Shown: in pieces, positions 50,614-61,900 of the stretch
How the letters are laid out: each line of letters opens with the position of its first letter
How positions within the stretch are numbered: the stretch's first letter is position 1
Assembly (NCBI GenBank): GCA_903889245.1
Contig: CAISWQ010000119.1
Coordinates: 1-64,000 of the forward strand
DNA from: an uncultured Lentisphaerota bacterium
GTDB lineage: Bacteria; Verrucomicrobiota; Kiritimatiellia; CAIQIC01
Direction: 5' to 3'
DNA length: 64,000 bases
Position numbers and translations under genes: made by a program
Notes under the pieces: model-generated
Databases searched by the model: none
What the model was told of the DNA's origin: nothing
The model's input: only the letters and a program-made list of their open reading frames with translations

Positions 50614-51510
50614 TCATACCGTCTTCGTCCGGCGGGCGAGGTAATAGGCCAGCGCCTCGGCGTAAGGCTGGTTGGTCAGCATCGGCACCAGGTCAATGCG
50701 GTGGCGATGGCAGCCGTCCTTCAGTTCCTTGCGGAAGCGGGCGAGGTTTTCCATGTAGATCGAGCGCAACTGCACCGGGTCAATCAGGCGCTGCTGCGTC
50801 TCGTGCTCCAGCGAATCGAAGCGCGTCCACTGCTGGAAGGGGAACTCCAGTTCGTCGGGGTCCCAGATCTGGAAGATGATGATCTCGTGGTGCGCGTGGC
50901 GGAAGTGCGCCAGCGCGGTGAGCAGTTCGGAGACATCGCCGAAGCAGTCGGAAAAGATGATGAGCAGGCCGCGCCGGTGAATCTTCGGGACCAACTGGTG
51001 GAACACACTCGCGATCTCGGTCTCGCCGCCGGGCTGCGTGCCTTGGAGCGCATCCAGCAGCACTTGCAGGTGGCTCGGCCGTGAGCGCGGCGGGATATGC
51101 TGGCGCAGCTTCTGGTCAAAGGTCACGAGGCCCACGCTGTCCTGCTGGCGCAGCATCAGGTAGGCGAGGCAGGCGGCGAGGTGGATTGCATAGGTGTACT
51201 TGCTGACGCCGCTGCCGGCGTAGTTCATCGAGCCGCTGACATCCACGAGCAGCGTCGCGCGCAGGTTCGTCTCCTCCTCGTACTCGCGGATGTAGAGGCG
51301 GTCGGTCTTGCCGAACACCTTCCAGTCGAGCCGGCGGATTTCGTCGCCTTGCACGTACTGGCGGTGCTCGCGGAACTCGACGCTGAAGCCCTTGTGTGGC
51401 GAGGTGTGCAGGCCGGAGCAAAAGCCCTCGACCACGAGGCGCGCGAGCACCTGGAGATTGGCGATCTTCCGCAGATCGGCGGGCGTCAGCATCTGGGCCA
51501 CGTCGGCCAT
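50614..51510 (-). CDS. DUF58 domain protein
   Basis: A 298-residue protein. The DUF58 core is seen in [20 protein letters not shown] (about residues 48-67) followed by [11 protein letters not shown], a VWA-like metal site. The length and lack of membrane segments fit the short cytoplasmic DUF58 type that partners MoxR ATPases. It lies 8 nt downstream of moxR. A role in assembling or activating the membrane VWA proteins encoded downstream is the usual inference. Confidence 0.93.
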   Translation of the reverse strand: MADVAQMLTPADLRKIANLQVLARLVVEGFCSGLHTSPHKGFSVEFREHRQYVQGDEIRRLDWKVFGKTDRLYIREYEEETNLRATLLVDVSGSMNYAGSGVSKYTYAIHLAACLAYLMLRQQDSVGLVTFDQKLRQHIPPRSRPSHLQVLLDALQGTQPGGETEIASVFHQLVPKIHRRGLLIIFSDCFGDVSELLTALAHFRHAHHEIIIFQIWDPDELEFPFQQWTRFDSLEHETQQRLIDPVQLRSIYMENLARFRKELKDGCHRHRIDLVPMLTNQPYAEALAYYLARRTKTV

Positions 51511-51518
51511 CGCGTTCC

Positions 51519-52556
<1,038 letters not shown>

Positions 52557-52729
52557 GCGTCTGGTCCTTTATTCTGGTCTCGCATCACACACAAACCACA
52601 TGCGCCGGCGGCACAAGGGCCACGCGCAAACGCCGCCTCTTGTAACGCAAGCCGCGCCAGCGCGCGAGCAGATTTCTTGATGGGTTTTTGCGGCAAGAGC
52701 AGAAGGGCTGGCAAGGTTTTGTGAAAAGC

Positions 52730-53866
52730 TCAAGCGTCCAGTTCACCGAGCAGCCGTTCAGCGGCGCGGCTGGCGGCGCCGGGCGTACCGAGCTGGGCGG
52801 CGGCCTCGGCGAGGCCGGCGAGCTGCGCGGCGCGTTCGGGAGTGTCGCCGAGCAGCGGCAGCAGACCGGTGGCAAGCTTTTCTGGTGTCGCGTCGTGCTG
52901 GATGAATTCCGGGCAGACGGTGCGGCCGGCGATCAGGTTGACCATGCCGATGTGGCTGACGCGGATGAGCTGGCGGCCGAGCAGGTAGGTCGGCAGCGAG
53001 GTTTTATAGACGACGAGCATCGGGCAGTGCATCAGCGCGGTTTCGAGCGTTGCCGTGCCGGAGGCGACGAGCGCGGCGCGCGCCTGCCGCAGCACCTCGC
53101 GGGTTTGATCCACGACGAGTTCGCACTGTTGCGGGCCGCCGTCGAGTCCGGCGAGCTTGTGTCGAATCAAATGGGCGACGGATTCCGACGGCGCGGCAAG
53201 GATGAAACCCGCACCAGGGATTTTTTGCTGGATGAGCCCGGCGGCCTGCCAGAGCGGCGGCAGGATGCGCTCGATTTCCTGGCGGCGGCTGCCGGGCAGC
53301 AGCGCGATGCGCGGCTCGCCGCGCCACGGCAGCGTTTGCGGCGGCGCGTTGCGCGCGGCTTGCGCCACGTCCACCAGCGGATGACCGACGAAGTCCACCT
53401 TGAGCGGCGTGCCTTCAAACACCTTGGGCTCGAACGGGAAGATGGCGAGCAGGCGGTCCACGATCTGCGCCATCTGCGGGATGCGCGAGCGGTGCCACGC
53501 CCAAACCTGCGGGCAAATGTAATAGATGACTTTGACCCCGCGCTTTTTCATGGCGGCGGCGAAGCGCAGATTGAAGCCGGGATAATCCACGAGCAGCACG
53601 GCGTCCGGCTTGCGGACGGCGGCGGCGGCGAGCATCCCGTCGAAGACGCGGCGGAAAAAAAAGTAGCGGCGCAACACCTCAACGAGGCCCATGACGGCCA
53701 TCTCGCGGATGTCGTGGAGCGTTTCGACGCCGGCGGCGCGCATCTCCGGGCCGCCGATGCCCCAGAAGGTCACCTCGGGCCGGCGGGCGCGGACGGCGCG
53801 GATCACCTCGGCGGCGCGCTGGTCGCCGGAAACTTCGCCGGCTATCACCAGCACGGTGCGGCTCAC
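52730..53866 (-). CDS. lpxB: Lipid-A-disaccharide synthase
   Basis: A 378-residue glycosyltransferase that condenses UDP-2,3-diacylglucosamine with lipid X. The opening VLVIAGEVSGDQRAAEVI is the family's A-G-E-x-S-G-D motif. YYICPQVWAWHRSRIP, LLPGSRRQEIERI and VASGTATLETALM are further LpxB blocks. Length is normal. It starts with GTG at 53866, overlapping the previous stop as GTGA. It lies with lpxI in one transcript, so the substrate-forming and substrate-using steps are co-made on the inner face of the inner membrane. Confidence 0.95.
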   Translation of the reverse strand: MSRTVLVIAGEVSGDQRAAEVIRAVRARRPEVTFWGIGGPEMRAAGVETLHDIREMAVMGLVEVLRRYFFFRRVFDGMLAAAAVRKPDAVLLVDYPGFNLRFAAAMKKRGVKVIYYICPQVWAWHRSRIPQMAQIVDRLLAIFPFEPKVFEGTPLKVDFVGHPLVDVAQAARNAPPQTLPWRGEPRIALLPGSRRQEIERILPPLWQAAGLIQQKIPGAGFILAAPSESVAHLIRHKLAGLDGGPQQCELVVDQTREVLRQARAALVASGTATLETALMHCPMLVVYKTSLPTYLLGRQLIRVSHIGMVNLIAGRTVCPEFIQHDATPEKLATGLLPLLGDTPERAAQLAGLAEAAAQLGTPGAASRAAERLLGELDA

Positions 53867-54849
53867 GACGCGCCCTCGCGAATGCGGTGGACGATGGCGA
53901 CCGCGAGCTTGAGCGCCTCGGCCGCCCGCGCGCCACTGACCTTCGGCTGGTCGCGATGCAGCACGCAGCGCAAAAACGCGCGCAGTTCGTTGGTGAGCGC
54001 ATCGCCGCGCTCGATCGCGATCTGCTCGCGCGTGATGACGGGGCCATCCTTGCGGTAGATTTCGCCGCTCTGGTCCTGGTAGTCGAGCGAGACGTAGCAA
54101 TCGGGAAAGAACGTGCGGATTTTGCGCAGCCGCTCCGGGCTGATGCGGCTGGCGGTGACGTTCGCGACACAGCCATTCTCGAAAACAAGCCGGACGTTCG
54201 CGATGTCCTCGGTCGGGCTCAAGACCGGGATGCCGACCGCGTGGATCGCCTTCACCGGCGAGCGAACAAGGTGCAGGATCACTTCAAGGTCGTGGATCAT
54301 CAGGTCGAGCACGACGCTGACCTCGGTGCCACGCGGGTGGAGCCCTTCGCGCTGCGGGGGATAGGGGGCCAGCCGGTGCGCCTCGATGAAGCGCGGCGGC
54401 TTTTGGAGGCCATCCAGAAAACCCAGCACCGGATTGAAGCGCTCGACGTGACCCACTTGCAGGATCAGATTTTTTTCACCGGCCAGTTCCACGAGCTGCT
54501 CGGCCTCGGTCGTTGTGGCGGCGATCGGCTTCTCCACAAGCAAGTGCAGCCCGTGCTTGAGCAGGAGGCCCGCGACCTCGCGATGGCGGTCGGTGGGTAC
54601 GACGACGCTGGCGGCCTCGCACTGGCCGACGAGGCTTTCCAAGGTTGGGAAAACCGCGACCCCGTGTTTTTTGGCGATGCCCGCCGCGCGGGCGGCATCC
54701 ACGTCGTAGACGCCCATCAACTGCGCCTCTGGCAGTTCGGAATAGATACGTGCGTGATGCTGGCCGAGCGCACCGACGCCAATGACGCCGACCTTGACGC
54801 GGTTGGCTGGTGGTGTGGTGGGAACAGTTTTGGCACTTCCGAAGAGCAC
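53863..54849 (-). CDS. Gfo/Idh/MocA oxidoreductase in the lipid A operon
   Basis: A 328-residue NAD(P)-dependent sugar oxidoreductase. The Rossmann loop is VGVIGVGALGQHHARIY near the start, and HLLVEKPIAATTTEAEQL is the E-K-P family motif. The C-terminal part (HDLEVILHLVRSPV) is the usual substrate domain. A GTG at 54849, 2 nt after the lpxI stop, is the best start. GnnA, which oxidises UDP-GlcNAc at C3 for amide-linked lipid A, belongs to this family, so that role is attractive. The aminotransferase GnnB is not in this window, so the assignment is inference. A palindrome-like match (54635-54653) falls at VAVFPTLES. Confidence 0.87.
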   Translation of the reverse strand: MLFGSAKTVPTTPPANRVKVGVIGVGALGQHHARIYSELPEAQLMGVYDVDAARAAGIAKKHGVAVFPTLESLVGQCEAASVVVPTDRHREVAGLLLKHGLHLLVEKPIAATTTEAEQLVELAGEKNLILQVGHVERFNPVLGFLDGLQKPPRFIEAHRLAPYPPQREGLHPRGTEVSVVLDLMIHDLEVILHLVRSPVKAIHAVGIPVLSPTEDIANVRLVFENGCVANVTASRISPERLRKIRTFFPDCYVSLDYQDQSGEIYRKDGPVITREQIAIERGDALTNELRAFLRCVLHRDQPKVSGARAAEALKLAVAIVHRIREGAS

Positions 54850-54851
54850 GT

Positions 54852-55682
54852 TCAGTTCTCCATGGTTTCGATGGCGACGATACAAAGTTCCTGGCGGTCA
54901 GCCTGTGCCATGACGGTGGCGCGGTCGAGCAGGATGGTGCGGCGCGCCTCAACCGCGAGCACGGCGGCCTTGGCTTTGCGCAACGACTTGAGCGTGCGCT
55001 CGCCGATCACCGGCAGATCGAAGCGCACGTCGTGGCCGCGCTTGGAAACCTTGACGACGACCGCGCCCGGTCCGCCGAGTTCGCCAGCGCGCAGGATGGT
55101 GGCATCGGTGCCCTCAAACGCCTCGACGGCGAGGATCGTCCCGTTTTTCAACACGACCGTCTGGCCGATCTCCAGGCCGCTGGTGGTCTTCGCAACCTGC
55201 AAGCCTAGTTCAATATCGGTCTGCTGTTCCGGTGTCGGTTGGCGCGAAGTGAGCACACCGGGCTCGGCCATGTGGGCTTCCATGAACCGGCTGGCGGGCA
55301 GCATGGTGATGCCGCGCTGACCGAGTTCATCGGTCAACGCGCCAAAGATGGAGTGCGCGTTACGTTCGCGCAGGCGGCCCAGCAGCGCGAGCAACTCGCC
55401 ATCCATGCGCATGTGGAAGAGCGAGGTCGGCGTGATCTGGCCCGCCATGACGAACTGCGGCACGCCGCTGGCCTGCAGCGCGGCGTAGGCCGCACCGAGC
55501 TGGCCGAGGTGGATCCACGTGACGCGGTCGGCGAGCTTCTCGATCTGCCGCTCGGTCTCGCCGCGAAACGCGAGCGCGAAGATTTCGCGCACGCCCTGCC
55601 GGCGTGCCGACTCCGCCAGCAGCAGCGGATAACTACCTTTGCCGGCGATGATGCCGAGTTTCTCTGGAACATCCGATTTCAT
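54852..55682 (-). CDS. lpxI: UDP-2,3-diacylglucosamine diphosphatase LpxI
   Basis: A 276-residue LpxI (formerly DUF1009) enzyme, which makes lipid X and UMP in bacteria that lack LpxH. The opening LGIIAGKGSYPLLLAESAR, the middle GQITPTSLFHMRMDGEL, and the C-terminal FDLPVIGERTLKSL are all characteristic. No membrane segment is present. It begins 2 nt after the metal-hydrolase gene and ends 2 nt before the Gfo/Idh/MocA gene, which is followed by lpxB, supporting an lpxI-oxidoreductase-lpxB unit. Confidence 0.94.
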   Translation of the reverse strand: MKSDVPEKLGIIAGKGSYPLLLAESARRQGVREIFALAFRGETERQIEKLADRVTWIHLGQLGAAYAALQASGVPQFVMAGQITPTSLFHMRMDGELLALLGRLRERNAHSIFGALTDELGQRGITMLPASRFMEAHMAEPGVLTSRQPTPEQQTDIELGLQVAKTTSGLEIGQTVVLKNGTILAVEAFEGTDATILRAGELGGPGAVVVKVSKRGHDVRFDLPVIGERTLKSLRKAKAAVLAVEARRTILLDRATVMAQADRQELCIVAIETMEN

Positions 55683-55684
55683 GA

Positions 55685-56266
55685 TCAGTTTGTCGGGGCG
55701 GCATCATGCCGCATCGGGCGCAGTTTGTAAAACAGAACGGCGAGGAAGGGCGGCAGGGTCAGCAGTATCTCATGGGCCACGGTGCGGATATTGTGCCAGG
55801 AAAAAACCGCGGCAAGAGAGGACTTGTCCAAACTCCAGAAGAGCGGCTGCGCCGATACCATGAACTCGTTGGAAAAGGGCCAGAGCGCGAGGATGCCAAA
55901 CGGCGCGCGCGTGTCCTCGTCGGAATAGTCGGCCAGGATATGGCTCACGGCGGCGGCCAGCAGCACCGGCAGCGCCCAGCGCGGCAACCGGCCCGCGCTA
56001 CGCCGCCAGAGCAGCCAGACGACAAATCCCGCCAGCGCTGCCCAGAGTACCGTGTGACCGAGCCAGCGATGCAGATAATTCGGTGCGCCGATCAGCAACC
56101 CCGGCACATAATCAAGGTCGCACGCATTCGCGGCAATGAACGTGGCCAGTAGCGTGCCACGGTTGGCGCGCAGCCAGTCGCGCCAGTGCGTCGGCAGGCC
56201 GCGCGGAACGAGGCACGCGACGCCAAGCGTCAGGCCAATCAGGCTGTGTCCCACGGTTGAGGGCAT
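55685..56266 (-). CDS. YdjM/DUF457-type membrane metal-dependent hydrolase
   Basis: A 193-residue protein with about four membrane segments. The metal residues fit the YdjM family (PF04307): TVGHSLIGLTLG at the start, NACDLDYVPG, YLHRWLGHTVLW and AVSHILADYSDED. The family is predicted to be membrane-bound hydrolases; substrates are mostly unknown. It lies immediately upstream of lpxI with a 2-nt gap, so it is likely co-transcribed with the lipid A genes. Whether it acts on envelope lipids is not shown by sequence. Confidence 0.8.
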   Translation of the reverse strand: MPSTVGHSLIGLTLGVACLVPRGLPTHWRDWLRANRGTLLATFIAANACDLDYVPGLLIGAPNYLHRWLGHTVLWAALAGFVVWLLWRRSAGRLPRWALPVLLAAAVSHILADYSDEDTRAPFGILALWPFSNEFMVSAQPLFWSLDKSSLAAVFSWHNIRTVAHEILLTLPPFLAVLFYKLRPMRHDAAPTN

Positions 56267-56306
56267 GGCGGAAGATAGGGGCTGACGGCTGAAAAGAAAG
56301 TGAAAA

Positions 56307-56666
56307 CTAGTTCTTCAGTTTGCGGCGCACTTGCCACCAGGCGTCGAGGAGGTTCCAGCCGTACAGCAGGCAGGTGCAAGCCAGACTGATCAGGATCCAT
56401 TTCCATTGGAATGGCAGGGTTGCCGATGGGGCTGCGCCGGTGATCAACTCCTCCAGCCAGGCCCGCGCGCGTGTCAGCGGCGGCCATATCAACAAGATGA
56501 TGAATGCGCAGAACGAGGAGACGAAGCCGATGGCGAAGGCCAGACCGAGCAGCCAACGCCCGGCCAAGCACTGGCCCGCGCCGGGACAGACGAAGGCGGA
56601 AACCGTGAGCGCGATGATGCGCTTATCCTCCGGCTGCAGCCGCTTCGGTACGAGCTTCTCGATCAT
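56307..56666 (-). CDS. Small three-segment membrane protein
   Basis: A 119-residue protein with three hydrophobic segments: RIIALTVSAFVCPGAGQCLA, LLGLAFAIGFVSSFCAFIILL, and WILISLACTCLLYGWNLL. The CPGAGQ turn after the first segment recalls short TM2-like families, but I cannot assign one firmly. The start overlaps the miaB stop as ATGA (56663-56666), so translation is coupled. A function is not inferred. Confidence 0.7.
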   Translation of the reverse strand: MIEKLVPKRLQPEDKRIIALTVSAFVCPGAGQCLAGRWLLGLAFAIGFVSSFCAFIILLIWPPLTRARAWLEELITGAAPSATLPFQWKWILISLACTCLLYGWNLLDAWWQVRRKLKN

Positions 56667-57994
56667 ATCGTCTCCGCCGGTTTGCCGATGAGCGTGAACG
56701 GGCCGGTCCACTCAACCGCCACTTTGACGAGCTGTCCCAACTGGTCGCGCGGACTGGAGAAATAGACGAGTTTGTTTTCCGGCGTGCGCCCAAACCAGCG
56801 GTCGCGTTTGGCGTCGCGGCCCTCGACGAGCACTTCGACCACCTGGCCGCGCAGTGCGGCGTGCTTTTCGGCAAGGATGCGTTTGCCGAGCGCCTCAATC
56901 AGTTGCCAGCGCCGCTCCTTCTCGGCAGCGGGCACGTCGTCGGGCAGCTTGCGCGCCGCGGGCGTGCCGGGCCGCTCGGAATATTGCGCATTATGTATTG
57001 CGTCCAGGCGCAGCTCCTCCAGCAGGCGGTAGGTGTCCAGAAACTGCGCCTCGGTCTCGCCGGGAAAACCGACGATGACATCGGTGTTGATCCCCGCACC
57101 CGGCAGTCGTGCGCGGATGCGGCCGACCAGCTCGCGATATTGCTGTGCCGTGTAACCGCGCCGCATGCGCCCCAGCACCTCGTCGTTGCCCGCCTGCACC
57201 GGCAGCTCGAAATAGGGGCAAATCTTCTGGCTGGCGGCGACGTTGTCGAGCAACCGGTCGCTGACCCAGTTCGGATGACTCGTCAGGAACCTGACGCGCA
57301 GCAAGGCGGGGAGCGCGGCGACCTCGGTCAGCAGGCCCGCAAGGTCAGAGCCGTCGTCGAGGTCGAGGCCGTAGCGATCCACGATCTGGCCGAGCAGCGT
57401 AATCTCGCGGACACCCTCGGCCGCGAGGCGGCGAGTCTCGGTCAGGATGGCCGCGCGCGGGCGGCTGCGTTCGCCGCCGCGACGCGACGGGATGACGCAG
57501 TAACTACAGGCGTGCGAACAGCCGAGCACGACTGGCACGTGTGCGGTGACAGCGCGGCCGAGCGCGGAGGCCGGCAGTACCGGCCACTCATCGTCGGCCG
57601 TGCGCAGCTTGGTGGCCGCACCGGCGGCGGCATCGAGCTCGCGGCGCTGGAGCAGTTCGAGGAGCGCGTCCGGTTCCGAGGGCGGCAGGAACAGGTCCAC
57701 GAACGGATACGTTGTTTGCAGTTGCGCCCGTTCGCGCTTGCCGACCATGCAACCCATCACCGCGAGCGTCACCTCCGGACGCCGCTGCCTATGCGGCGCC
57801 ATCCGGATGAGCTGGCTGTGGATTTTGTCCTCGGCCTGCTGGCGGATGACGCAGGTGTTGAGCACGAGCACGTCGGCCTGGTCCGGTTTTTGGCACGGCG
57901 TGTAGCCGAGTGCTTCCAGCCGCGCGGCGAGTGTGCGCGCGTCGGCCGCGTTCATCTGACAGCCGATGCTCCAGAGATGGTAATGCCGGCTCAT
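56663..57994 (-). CDS. miaB: tRNA methylthiotransferase MiaB
   Basis: A 443-residue radical SAM enzyme that adds a methylthio group to i6A37 of tRNA. The UPF0004 domain supplies three cluster cysteines (WSIGCQMNAADA, LNTCVIRQQAEDK, VMGCMVGKRE). The SAM cluster motif is CSHACSYC at about residue 155. A C-terminal TRAM domain (about 375-440, RGQVVEVLVEGRD) completes the normal architecture. The ATG at 57994 (MSRHYHLWSIGC) is favoured over longer forms that would read through palindrome array L. MiaB, not MtaB or RimO, is preferred from the N-A-A-D/E-like opening and the CSHACSYCVIP motif. Confidence 0.9.
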   Translation of the reverse strand: MSRHYHLWSIGCQMNAADARTLAARLEALGYTPCQKPDQADVLVLNTCVIRQQAEDKIHSQLIRMAPHRQRRPEVTLAVMGCMVGKRERAQLQTTYPFVDLFLPPSEPDALLELLQRRELDAAAGAATKLRTADDEWPVLPASALGRAVTAHVPVVLGCSHACSYCVIPSRRGGERSRPRAAILTETRRLAAEGVREITLLGQIVDRYGLDLDDGSDLAGLLTEVAALPALLRVRFLTSHPNWVSDRLLDNVAASQKICPYFELPVQAGNDEVLGRMRRGYTAQQYRELVGRIRARLPGAGINTDVIVGFPGETEAQFLDTYRLLEELRLDAIHNAQYSERPGTPAARKLPDDVPAAEKERRWQLIEALGKRILAEKHAALRGQVVEVLVEGRDAKRDRWFGRTPENKLVYFSSPRDQLGQLVKVAVEWTGPFTLIGKPAETI

Positions 57995-58026
57995 GTGCGG
58001 CGCGGATAGTAGTCGGCGCGTCGGAG

Positions 58027-58107
58027 TTTTCCAAGGTTGGGAACGGCGGCCCTCCGTTTTTCCAAGCCTTGGGAAAACCACCCCCGCGCTTTCCAAGCCT
58101 TGGAAAA
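58027..58107. repeat. Phased palindrome array L (3 copies)
   Basis: Copies start at 58027, 58058 and 58089 (steps 31 and 31). The array fills the gap between the PIG-L gene stop (58110) and the miaB start (57994). Confidence 0.9.
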
Positions 58108-58109
58108 CA

Positions 58110-58901
58110 TTAATCGGCTGGACGACTTCCCGGTTTGCCGCGAGCAATGGCGGCGCCGAAGCTTTCCAGTTCAAAGGACTCGGCGAACTCCGCGCCGCAG
58201 CGCAGTACGGCGGCGAACCTGCGGTTGACGTTCAGGATGCGGTCATCGAAGCCGTGGCCGCGCGTGTGCAGGTTACGCTGGTGCTGCGACTGGTGGCAGA
58301 GGAGCAGCCTGGCTTTCCAAGCGGCGTCGGCGGTGCCAAACGGCGTGATGAGATCGTCGCGCATCGCGATGGTCTTCGGATCGCGGTTCAGGCAGGCGAC
58401 GAGCGTCAATTTCTCCTCGAACGTCGTGCGACGGAAGAGGTCGTAGCAGCGCCGGTGGTCGGCATTGGTATCGTTGCCGTGCGGCAGGAAGACGAGATCG
58501 GGTTGCTGGGCCACGAGCCACGCGCGCACGGCCTGGAAATTTTCCTCGTTCACCAGCGTATGGCCGTCGGTGCCCTCGGCCAGCCGGAGAAAGACCAGCC
58601 GCTCATCCGGCAGACCAAACAGCCGGCAACTCGCCCGCTGTTCTTCTTCGCGCAACGCGACCTTGGCGGCGTCGGTGGTCGCGCCACGGAAACCATCCTC
58701 GACGCCGCTCGCGCCGCCGGTCGCGACGGCCACGTCAATCCGGTTGCCGTTGTCGTGCAGGAACCGCAACGTCACGGCGATGGCATCGAAGTCATCGGGG
58801 TGCGGTGCCAGCACGGCGACGCGCAACTCCGGCGGAATGTGAAGTTTCTGAAACCGTAATGGCCGCGGTCCGCGGAAGAGGTTATGCAACTCCGCGCGCA
58901 T
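58110..58901 (-). CDS. PIG-L/LmbE-family deacetylase
   Basis: A 263-residue putative zinc-dependent N-acetyl-glucosaminyl deacetylase. The zinc motif VLAPHPDDFD is at about residues 32-41, and the distal His lies in LPHGNDTNADHRRC. Family members act on GlcNAc-phosphatidylinositol, bacillithiol or mycothiol precursors, or antibiotics; the substrate here is not evident. The ATG at 58901 is chosen, with a GTG two codons upstream possible. It lies 6 nt from the large cytochrome gene on the same strand. Confidence 0.88.
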   Translation of the reverse strand: MRAELHNLFRGPRPLRFQKLHIPPELRVAVLAPHPDDFDAIAVTLRFLHDNGNRIDVAVATGGASGVEDGFRGATTDAAKVALREEEQRASCRLFGLPDERLVFLRLAEGTDGHTLVNEENFQAVRAWLVAQQPDLVFLPHGNDTNADHRRCYDLFRRTTFEEKLTLVACLNRDPKTIAMRDDLITPFGTADAAWKARLLLCHQSQHQRNLHTRGHGFDDRILNVNRRFAAVLRCGAEFAESFELESFGAAIARGKPGSRPAD

Positions 58902-58907
58902 ACTCAC

Positions 58908-61900
58908 TCACGGCGCGGCGGCACCGGCGGGGATGGGCAGCGGGTCGCGACCCCACGCTTCAAATTCGGTGATCGCGCACCATCCGGGCGGATCGTCCTG
59001 TTTGAGTTTTTCCAGGCGGATGCTGTCGGTCTTCACGTGTCGCGGCAGATGGAAGGTCTGGGGTTCGGCGGTATGCTGGAAGTCCACGCGCACTTTGTGG
59101 CCGTCACTAAAGACGAGTTCGCCCTTGGTCCAGACGTGGTCGTGCGGGAAGTCCGCGCGCAGGGTGATGACAACTTTATCCAACTGCACCACGCGGCCGA
59201 AGTCCAGCCGCCAGGTCATGTCGCCGGTCTTCTCCGGCCCCCACGATTGGAAGGGCCACAGCCCATGTTTGCGGTTGTCGCAGAAGCCATCAATCGCGCA
59301 GCGCGCCTCGAATTGGGCCATGTGGTGATATTCGTTCGTCGAGGTCGCGTGCGGGAAGGCGGCGGTTGCGTCATGCAGGTCATAGGGGTTGCGCGCGAGG
59401 TTGCGATAGCCATCAAGCTCGGCCGGCGCGAGTGGACGCACGGAGAATTTGCGCGCGCTGCCGGTGAAGGCCGCGGGCGGATAGACACGGCGCTTCGGGT
59501 CAGGGATGGCGAATTCAAAGACGCCGTTGGTGATGCAGAGGATGGCCTCGCCGAGCGCGGGATCGAGATTGACCGCGAACAGGGGGGGGGGGGTGCCGGC
59601 GGTGATGCGGATGCGATCACCCGGTTGAAACTCGCGTTTCACCTCGAGCGTGAGCGGTTGCGAAGCGGTTGCAGCGCCGGTTTGCGCAGCGAGTTTTTTG
59701 CCACCGGCGTCGAGCAACACAATGGAAATGGTGGGCGGGGTTTCCAACCCCGCGTTTCCGCCAGCGGGTGAAGCGGCCACGACGGAGCGTGGCCCTCCAA
59801 CGAGGCTAGGCGCAGGATCGGGAAGTCCCACACGCAACGGAGTTTTTTTTGCGGCGAGGAAGGCGCCGATGTTGCGGGCATCCACGGCGGCGAGCGCGCT
59901 TCGCTTGGCCATGAAGTGGGCGTAACGCGCCTGCTCGGCCTCGGTCCAAGCATGAGCCTCGGTGTAGTCGCCACAGAATGGCACGGCGAGGTCCATCCAG
60001 CAGGCGAGGCGGTCAAGCTCGGCGCGGCTCAACTTGGTCTGACCGTGGCCGCGTTCGAGTAGGCCGAGCAGGCCGCTTTGCGCGGAGCCGCACGCATACG
60101 GCGGCAGCATCGGCGGCGCCGACTGCGCGTGGACCCAGTTGACCAGCGCATTGGTGTAGCCGCGGTAGGGCGGGCCCGGTTGCTTGTTGCGCTCTTCCAG
60201 CTTGGCGTGGGTCAGCGTGATATAGGAGGCCGTCCACGTGCGCTTGGCGAAGGTGTCCACGACCGGCTGGCCAGTGAGGTCGGGCAGCTTTTCCCCGCGC
60301 CCGGTCGCGCCGCCATCGTGGCACTTGATGCAGTGCGCGTCGAGGATCGGCTGCACGTCCTTGGGGAAACTGAAGCCGCGCGTTTCCAAGCCTTGGAAAC
60401 TCTGGAGCGGCTGCGCGCCGGCGGCGTAGGCGGCGGACTTGTTCCAGCCGGCGGGCGGCGCGGCGTTCTTGTTCTCGTGGCAGCCGACGCACGCAAAGGT
60501 TTCGCCCGGCTGCAGCGTGGACCACGAGCGCATGGTCTGGATGACATGGTTGCTGGCGTCGAGCACTTGAAAATAAACCGGCGTGCGTGCGGGCACGGCG
60601 AACATCGCGGAGCCGTCGGGATGGATCGGCGCGGTGCCCAGCACGCGCTTGGGATCCCACGCGCCGTTGCCGATGGAAGGCGGCGTGGAAATCAGCGCGC
60701 CGCCGGCCTCGCCGCCGTTGTGATTTTCGCCGATGATCGCGGCGCGGAAGTCAATCGCGACAACGCGCAGCGCCTTGGCCGCGCCCGGCGGCACGCCCGC
60801 GAGACCGGGGCCTTCATAGACGTTCTGCATGTAATAGGTGCCGGTGGCTTTCCGATAATCCACCATGCTCGGCCGCAGGCGCGGCGGCGTACGCGCGATG
60901 AGCGGCACCGCTTGCGAGCACGAGATGCCGGGATCATCGGCCAGCAATTCGCGGCGGCCGTCGGCGTCCATCCAGAAGATGCCAAAGTGGCCCGTAAAGC
61001 GGTCGTGCGGCTGGGCGCGGCCCTGCGGCGCATACGTGACGAGAAATTCCTGCTCGTTCAGCGGATAGGGATACATCCACAGCGGCCCGCTTTGGCCGTA
61101 GGCATCCACCTTGACGGCGGCGGTCTCGCGCACCGGCGCGATCAGTTGCACGCCGGAATTTTCCTGCCGCCCCTTGTCCGGGTCCACGATCACCAGCTTG
61201 CCCGCCTGCGAACTGTGATGGCCCGACGCGATCGCGGCGACCTTGCGCGTGCCGGGGATACCGCGCGCGTGGAGCAGGCTCGTCGGGAACCATGAGTTGT
61301 TGCCGTAGAATTCCGTCTGCCCGGTGCCGTCGGGATTCATCTGGAACAGGCTCTGCACGAACACCTGGCCGCGGTCCTGATATTCCCAGCGCGTGTAGGT
61401 CACGCGGCCATCGTCGAGCACCTGCGGATAGTTCACGTGAACCTGGTCGAAGCAGAGCCGCCGCAGATAGCGGCCGAGCGGGTCGCAGGTGTAGAGGTTG
61501 CTGACCTCGGTGTTGAAGCAGTCCACCGTCTGCACCGGGCGCGTCGAGGTGAAGACGATATCGCCGTCCGGCAGATACGCGCCCTCGTAATCCGCGCAAC
61601 CCAGCCCAAACGTGAGCTGCCGCACCGCGCGCGTCGCCACGTCCATTTCGTAGAGGTGGTAGTCGTCGAGCCAGTTCGATTTCTTCCAGGCGAACAGAAT
61701 CCTCTGGCCATCCCACGAGACGTTCGGATCGCGGATGACGCCGTCATCATCCTCGATCAAGGTTGTCACCACAGCGCGGCCGCCCTTGCACTCCAGCAGG
61801 CACAGCTCGGCGCCGGGGAAAAAGTTGCGCTCGTGTTGCGCGTCGCTTTGGCCCTCGGTGTAGGCATAGTGCGAACCGCCCATGTTGAAGTGCTTGGTGA

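Noticed and set aside
52557-52729. Hidden gene or repeat between lpxB and moxR
   Set aside because: The 173-bp gap has no convincing ORF, palindrome array or hairpin family member; it is probably the moxR promoter region.
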